Source: Amia ocellicauda
Taxonomy: Eukaryota > Chordata > Actinopteri > Amiiformes > Amiidae
NCBI RefSeq assembly: GCF_036373705.1
Contig: NC_089856.1
Span: 743,501-807,500 of the forward strand
Length of the DNA stretch: 64,000 nt
Direction of reading: 5' to 3'
The position numbers and the translations under genes were made by a program. The notes beneath the pieces were generated by a model. That model did no database searches and was not told the origin of the DNA. It saw only the letters and a program-made list of their open reading frames with translations. Of this stretch, positions 57,701 through 64,000 are shown piece by piece. The stretch's first letter is position 1. The number at the start of each line of letters is the position of its first letter.

Positions 57701-59178
57701 GAGCCCCGGAGCCCCAGAAACAGAGACACTAACACAATCACAATCAGGGATTAAAAATTGGTTTAATTCACAAACCGGACCATGTGGAGGACAGAGAGAA
57801 AGGTAGACTGAGACAGAGAGGTAGACAGAGAGGGCAGTATTTGGTAGCCTCTCTGGTGTGCGTACACTGATAATTCAACACCGGTGTCAAATAAATAAAA
57901 CAAATCGATTAGTTTGTCTCAGCTGACTGACACACTGACATCACTCTTATTATTTTAAACAGTGGATTCAAACTTGAAATAAAAACAGAAATAACCAATA
58001 ACAAATAAATAGATACAGGGAGATGAAAGAACTCAATGAGAAAATCAAAGATCTCCACAAGGAGCTCCACTTAGGCCCCCCATGAATCCACAGCAGGGGT
58101 TTTCAGACTGGTCCTGCAGTACCCTCTGCCTGCTGGTTTTGTTCCAACCTAGGTCTTAATTACTTAATTGAATGCTATATTGTTAGGTCAATTAAGGACA
58201 ATTAAGCAATTAAGACCTCAGTTGGAAGAAAAACCAGCAAAACAGGGGGTACTCCAGGACTGGTTTGAAAACCCCTGACCCACAGCATCTGGGGGGGCAG
58301 GGAGGCAGCTGCCCACACACAGCAGGGCCGTGCACACCTGGCACCGCACCAGTCACAGACCCCTGCAGCAGCAGCGGCAGAGAACCTCCCCTTGATTGGC
58401 TCAGGACAGAGAGGTGTGACCATTTACACAGATGAGAGGAGCCACAGCAAATAACTGGAGCTAAAACAGACTTTCTACATGTCCAGGTCTATGGTGAACA
58501 CACACACACAATTATATATTACACATACATACACTCTTCCAGTGTCCATTTTTCAAGACTGACACGTGGTTTAGGGAGTGTTGTGTTGTATTGTGCGTCT
58601 GTGATCTGGGAGTCACAGCACCCTGCGCTGTCCATTCGCTCGGCCCCCACGTTGTGCACCTTTGTGTACCAGACTTCAGTTCATGGATTAGTTAAATTAC
58701 AACAAAAATAATAATTAAAATCATAACTAGACAGACATTAAAAAAAAACAAAGAAACAGACTGCTCACTGTGTCAGTCCAGCCCCCCCCAGGACATTAAA
58801 ACTATCATAAAACTCCTTTCAGGTTCCAGTCTCTGTAGGAAGTCCACATTCACACACACAAACTCAATTTGCCACACTCTGACGAACTCACTTACACACA
58901 CACACACACACACACTAATGCCAATTTACCACTTTTGTCTATAACACAGTGCACTCTGGGAAAATAAAATCCCAACTGTGCTTCCATTAGACAAAATGAC
59001 TTAAAAAACAATAAAAGAATGAATAAATAACCAGAGGGAATTAAAAGTGTGGGAGCGGGTGAAACAGCCGCAGTGAGGCATCCTGGGTAAGTGCTTCGAG
59101 TGCCGAGGGCAGTCCGCAATGTTGGCGTGACGTTGGCGTGTAGAGAGAGGCGCTGTGGCCAGCCAGAGAGGCCCCGGC
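57701..59178 (-). other. MCOLN1 3' flank, probably including its 3' untranslated region
   Basis: Past the MCOLN1 stop (59179-59181) the sequence has no other gene. No strong AATAAA on the - strand was found close to the stop. An ATTAAA on the - strand near 57753-57758 is a possible distal signal, which would make the untranslated region about 1.4 kb and include the MITE at 58094-58277. This is a guess. Confidence 0.35.
58094..58277. mobile_element. hAT-like palindromic MITE, copy 2
   Basis: Same family as 55323-55513: it starts CAGGGGTTTTCAGACTGGTC, ends ggtttgaaaacccctg, and has taattacttaattgaat in the centre. Flanks ATCCACAG (58086-58093) and ACCCACAG (58278-58285) match in 7 of 8 positions. 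It probably lies in the MCOLN1 3' flank or 3' untranslated region. Confidence 0.8.
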
Positions 59179-62100
59179 TCAGTTCACCAGCAGCACGTCC
59201 TCGTAGGTCGTGGTTCTGAGAGCAGAGACACACTTCTGTACAAACTGCAGCTCAACAAGGGCCACAACAATGTGCTACTCCAACTACTACACTACTACTG
59301 CTACTGATAATAACAGTGAAGTACTGCTAGTACTCTTATAACACCACTACAATACTTATATTGACTGAGACGATAAGAAAACAGCACTACTACTAAACCC
59401 TTAATACTTGCCCTACTTTTTCTACTATTATCAGTGATGATGTCAATAATTCCCGCCCACGGCAGCCCGCACTGACCGGTCGCAGCAGCAGCAGAAGAAG
59501 GCCGAGCAGGGGGAGGTGTCCAGGCCACGGTACTTGCCGGAGCTGGGCGTGTCGGTGCACTCGGCAATGAACGCTTGCAGGTCAGTGATGTGGATCGGCT
59601 CCAAAGTCTGCTGCTGCTGGGAGGGAGGGAGGGACATCAGAGTCTCTCACACACACATACATCAGAGTCACATGAATAGTGAAGAACACCAGCTCTCCCC
59701 CCACCTTGATGCTCTCGTAGGCGCCGGTGATGAGGGCGATGAAGAGGCTGAGCACCATGTAGATGAAGAGGGAGATGAACGTGTACAGGTAGACTTGGCT
59801 GAAGAGCCACACTAGCTGGCTGCTCTGCTGCATCTCCGCAAACGTCACGAACATGTCATCCCCGTTGATCAGCGAGAAGAGACACTCGGACACCATGGAC
59901 AGGGAGCGGAACTGCGGGGCGGGAGAAGGGGGTGTGAGAGAGAGAGAGGCTTCCTGCTGTCCTGCTCAAAATACACAGGCGAAAAGAATACACCCCCAAA
60001 TTTCTGAACCATATCACAGAAGTCACACTCCTCCCAGATACAGAAAAGGTCCCTATCCTTGTGTACCTTGACGTGGTACGGTCCCAGCACTATCCAGCCG
60101 CAGAAGCAGTAGCCCAGGTAGATGACAGCCGCGCAGCAGATAAACCGGATCACATTGGGGAACGCGGCCCTGAGGGTCACGATCAGGATCTGAGAGAGAA
60201 AAAAAAAAAAAAAAAAAAAACAATCAAGCTCAGGAGCAGATGGGAGAACAGCTGAATATTGGGGGGGGGGGGGGGGGGGGTGTCACACTCACATTGTATT
60301 TCTGGAAGAAGCTGAGATATCGGATCACCCCCACCCACACCAGCAGAGTGGACGTGCCCAGCAGGATGCCACACACATCGTAGGAGGACAGGTTCTGAGG
60401 GAGAGAGAGAGGGGTGGTGAAGACAACGGTCACTTAATGCATTCCCTTGTGTATGCATTAGGGATGAGCGAGTACACCATCATCTGTATCTGTTCTACCA
60501 ACTAAATTATCTGTATGCATATCTGTACTCGGAATGCGTGTGGCTTAAACCGGAAGTGGGCGGAGCCTGAACTTGATATGGGTTGATCAGAAGTTGCTAT
60601 AGTTAGTCAAAAACTATTTACAGAACAGCCTCAGAATTCAGCTTCAGAGCAACATTTTTGATCACAAGAGTAAGAGAACTATTTACAGTTTTTTTATAAA
60701 CTTGAATGAACTACAGTTTTTATAGGTCGTCAACTTTTTTTTATTTTTTTTTCTCTTTAAAAATTAAATTTAAACAGTGTAATGTTTCTGCGAGTGATCA
60801 CTTTTTTTTCACTGCCTAATGTTTTTATTTTGGGGGGGGAATTGTATTTTTTATTTCTACACAAAGTAAAAAACACAATGTTAATTAATGACTTGGTGTG
60901 TGTAAGTGTGTGTGGGTGGGGGGGGCTGGTTTTATTATTTTCTTAAATTAACTGATGTTGTAAAGCTGGGTGATTTATGCACAGACACAGCATTCAGCCT
61001 TGCGGCTGTATTCTTGCAGTCAGATGTTTTACAGAGGTAGGAGCGAGCTGAAAATCTAATGAACCGGTAGAAGCAGTGAGTCCCGAGCTGTAACCTGCGA
61101 CTGCAGCGCGTCCAGTAGAGCTCAGCTCTCACAGTGACTCGGCTGAATTTACGAGAGATGACCTTTAAAGAGAGAAGAGTGGCGAGCTGACAGAGGCTGC
61201 TGTGACGATGCGAGATCGCGTCTGTGTAGCAGCAGAACTACAGCAGTCTGTGTCGGCGAGGAGGTGGAGCTCTGTGTGTAGCTGGCCTATCACAGGACGA
61301 TGTGGACAGACACAGCTAGCAGCTGGTAGTACTACCCAATCACGAGTACGGATATTGACACATTGCACTCGGATGATACTCGTGCTCGTAAAAAGTACAT
61401 TATCCGTAGCAGATACTTGTTTCAGCAGAGTACTAGTTCAACCGTAGTATGCATGTCATTTCCTTGTGCCAATTGGTTAATTGGTCCCTACGGGTAAAAT
61501 CGGCTGACCTTGGACTCGATGCCGATCTTGATGCAGCTGCCGGCGATGGTCAGCATGTCGCTGACCACCAGCAGGATGTACCAGCCGTTGATGAACTCCA
61601 TGCGGTCAGCCCAGGACACCGAGCGGCACAGCTGCGTACGGAAATACTGCACGAACTCCTGAGAGAGGGAAGGAGAGGGACAGTTGTAGACACTAAAACA
61701 CACTCAACTCCTCACCCACCCCTCTCTCTGCACCCCACCCCGGACACGCATGGCACTTACTTGTTGCAGCAGCACCCCCCGCAGGATGGAGCGCCCGCAC
61801 AGCAGCAGCGACAGCACGCACACCACCAGCACGATCACGTCAAACGCCAGGCGAGCGTAGCTCTCCGCTGAGAGGGGCAGAGAGAGAGACATAGCAAATG
61901 CATCTTCACTTTTTTTTTTTTTTTTCCCTCTCCCTCTCCTTATTTCCCCCAACCCTGTGTGCTGCTCCCTCCCCCTCTCTCACCATGTCCAGACACACTG
62001 GGGTCTTTGCACTCCTTGATTGACGCCTCGTTGTTCAGACTGATCCTCACCTTCCCACTGTGAGCCTTGTTATCCAGCACAATCTGAGAAGGTCATAGGT

Positions 62101-62545
62101 CACAGGTCACACACACTTTGATCCTTCTTCCCCCACCTCACCCCACCTCACCTCACCCCACCCCACCTCACCTCACTACACACACACACACCAACGTTAC
62201 CAACTACCTGAGATTATGTACTTGAACCCCGAGCAAAACGTCACCCTACCCTGATCACCAAATTTAAGTGAACTTAAAAATCTAGAAAAACTCAAAATAC
62301 TGTTCTGTAAACAACCTAAATATAACCTTAAATCCATCCTTTCTATCAGCAGCTACACCGAACCCAAAACACAAACACACACCGACTCCTCTGTGGACTG
62401 CGGGGGGGTGGGGGACTCACGGTGATGGTGAAAGTGTAGCAGTCTGGGATCTCGTTGTTTATTATGGTCTGGATATTAATGGCCTTCAGCTGGAATGTGA
62501 TAGTCACGTTGATGAGCCTGAGAGAGAGAGAGAGAGAGAAAGGGT

Positions 62546-62616
<71 letters not shown>

Positions 62617-63744
62617 ACTTACTTGTGGAATTTGAGTGTGAAGTTCTTGTAGGAGGGGCCTGCGAGGCCACGGGGCGAGGTCATGGGATTCACACCAACA
62701 CAGTCTGTCAGGAACAACACACACGGTCACTCAACACAGAGGGGCAGAGCGTACAGTGTATGCGCTGTACACCTCCAATCACACCTCAGCACGGCACAGG
62801 CCACTCTATCAACAGCTGTTCTAGTCTTGAACGTGTAATGCCTGCGTGCGTTGCTCCCCAGCGCCCCATTCCCACAGTACCTGTGATGACACGCGGGTCG
62901 ATGTTGAAGGTGTCATTGGCCGGGTCGATGCTGCCCTTCTTGTAGTACTGCTGGCACAGGTAGAGGGCACTCTCGTTCACCTGCTGCCCAAACACATAGG
63001 CATAGCGCCCCACCGTGGTCTGTGGCAGAGTCAGGTACTGCAGGAGGGGGAGGAGAGAGGGAAGAGACACAGATACTGACTGTAGCACAACACAGGACAG
63101 TGCCGTGTGTTGCGTGTGCGCTCAGGGGGTGTGGCATCTGTGTGTGTGTGTGTGTGTGTTACCTGGTCAATGGCGTAGTCTATTTGCGAGTACACGTCAC
63201 TCTGAGTATACACTGCCAGTGTGTCATCGGCGCCGTCACTGTAGTCCTTCAGGAACAGGTGCTTGAAGGACACGGTGTTCTCCTCCTTGAACGTCACCAC
63301 CATCTGATTACTGAGACCAAACAGCACCAGCTGAGACAGGGAGGGAGAGAGAGAAGCCCATTTTAGGCCCGAACACCAGCCTGAACCCCAACACCAGGTT
63401 GACCATCCCTACCTTCATCTAATCTTAAAAAAGCCCAGATTGACTGGGGACTAACACTGAGCCTTGCCTAGCCTACTTATTCCAGTCCAGTCCAGCCCTG
63501 CCCACCTGCACGGTGACGAAGATTATCTTGAGCATCTGCAGAACCAGTTTGTAAGGCTTGCGGCCCTTGGCGTGGTATTTGTCGCAGGGACTCATGAAGA
63601 AATACTTGAGCTTCCTGCGCAGACACTCCTCCTCCTCGTGCTGCTGCGACCCCAGACAGCCAACTCCCGGGGGCGCCTGGGAGTCATCATTGCTGCAGCT
63701 GTGAGATCCATACCGGGTCACAGAGGTCAAGAGCCTGTCCCGCT
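59179..63744 (-). CDS. MCOLN1: MCOLN1 (mucolipin-1/TRPML1), lysosomal cation channel, 5' partial
   Basis: TRPML1 is the PI(3,5)P2-gated Ca2+/Fe2+ channel of lysosomes; loss causes mucolipidosis IV in humans. Exons seen: 63744-63506, 63330-63163, 63037-62881, 62704-62623, 62517-62421, 62083-61984, 61867-61761, 61658-61509, 60394-60293, 60189-60067, 59911-59705, 59616-59477, 59215-59179. They give 568 codons; the first exon (about 11 residues in human) lies beyond the window. ERDRLL fits the acidic dileucine lysosomal signal. S1 spans the first intron seen. The luminal domain is in exons 63330-61984, with DNKAHSG and [10 protein letters not shown]2 is in 61867-61761 and S3-S5 in 61658-60067. 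The pore [12 protein letters not shown] and S6 are in 59911-59705. The tail has a Cys cluster and ends DVLLVN, which points to MCOLN1 rather than MCOLN2/3. Confidence 0.95.
60459..61446. mobile_element. Non-autonomous hAT element in MCOLN1 intron
   Basis: GTATGCAT stands on both sides (60451-60458 and 61447-61454), an exact 8-bp duplication. The ends TAGGGATGAGCGAGTAC and (reversed) TACGGTTGAACTAGTAC match at 13 of 17 positions. The 988-bp interior is AT-rich in its first half and GC-richer later, and I see no transposase. The TAGGGATGAG end resembles that of the hAT element in FBXW9, so the two may be related. Confidence 0.8.
62543..62616 (+). repeat. (CAGG)n microsatellite
   Basis: About eighteen gcag/caggc tetranucleotides in a row in an MCOLN1 intron, ending 7 bp before the donor of the exon 62623-62704 (read on the - strand). 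Confidence 0.95.
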
Positions 63745-63812
63745 CTGACAGGGAGGGAGAGAGAGGAAGAGAATGAGGAGAAAGAGAGAGCAATCCTGTT
63801 ACCAACTTATTA

Positions 63813-64000
63813 TCTAGTTAGGTCCATAAATATTTGGACAGTGACACAATACTTTTGTCTCTGTACGCACCACAATGGATTTGAAAGGAAACAATCAAGA
63901 TGTGCTTGAAGTGTACACTTTAAATCTTTAATGTGAGGGCAGTTACATCCAAATTGGGTTGACAGTGTAGGAATTATATGTGGTCCCCCCAATTTTAGGG
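63813..64000 (-). mobile_element. Tc1-like transposon, cut by the window end
   Basis: The sequence ctagttaggtccataaatat plus ttggacagtgacacaa matches the right terminal repeat of the element at 6200-7488 read in reverse, and it continues into the adjacent 3' non-coding part (to ccccccaattttaggg at 64000). The element is therefore in reverse orientation, entered from its 3' end. Its far end and transposase are outside the window. Confidence 0.8.

Noticed and set aside
57700-59178. A small gene between FBXW9 and MCOLN1
   Set aside because: Open frames here are under 80 codons, overlap a MITE, and have no splice-compatible partners or recognisable domains.

Overview
This window is vertebrate nuclear DNA, most likely from a ray-finned fish. 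It carries five spliced, conserved vertebrate genes: RFX1 on the + strand, then DCAF15, CC2D1A, FBXW9 and MCOLN1 on the - strand. Introns are short, GT-AG and rich in microsatellites. The interspersed repeats are typical of fish: Tc1-like elements, hAT transposons and palindromic MITEs, a DIRS-like tyrosine-recombinase retroelement, tRNA-derived SINEs, a LINE tail and a solo LTR. I cannot fix the species. Nothing is prokaryotic: no operons, CRISPR array or phage. The exon models were built by eye from splice sites, reading phase and remembered human orthologues. All five keep a continuous frame: RFX1 932 aa, DCAF15 614 aa, CC2D1A 978 aa, FBXW9 556 aa, and MCOLN1 568 codons visible with its first exon outside the window.

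Layout. 1-2650: upstream flank with a degraded Tc1-type element at 508-1278. 2655-3730: CpG-rich RFX1 promoter with six CCAAT boxes and a non-coding first exon. 5803-25016: RFX1, with a Tc1 element, a 3.9-kb minisatellite, a solo LTR and a LINE fragment in its introns. 26446-35974: DCAF15, tail to tail with RFX1, with a Tc1-like element at 32745-33949. 37140-45372: CC2D1A. 47645-53438: FBXW9, whose introns hold a DIRS-like remnant and a hAT transposon. 53439-59178: AT-rich intergenic DNA with MITEs. 59179-63744: MCOLN1, with a hAT-derived element in one intron. 63813-64000: a Tc1-like element cut by the window edge.

Functions. RFX1 is a winged-helix factor that binds X-box DNA. DCAF15 is the substrate receptor of a CUL4-DDB1 ubiquitin ligase. 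CC2D1A is a DM14/C2 scaffold and repressor. FBXW9 is an F-box/WD40 protein of SCF type. MCOLN1 is the lysosomal TRPML1 cation channel. They share no pathway that I know of; the grouping is ancestral synteny, since RFX1, DCAF15 and CC2D1A are also near neighbours on human 19p13. The noteworthy items are structural: a phased CCAAT array, a possible 36-nt in-frame cassette exon in RFX1, a 943-bp duplication inside the minisatellite, a GC-AG intron and an acidic linker expansion in FBXW9, the DIRS-like remnant, and several precisely bounded transposons. I found no convincing undescribed biological system.
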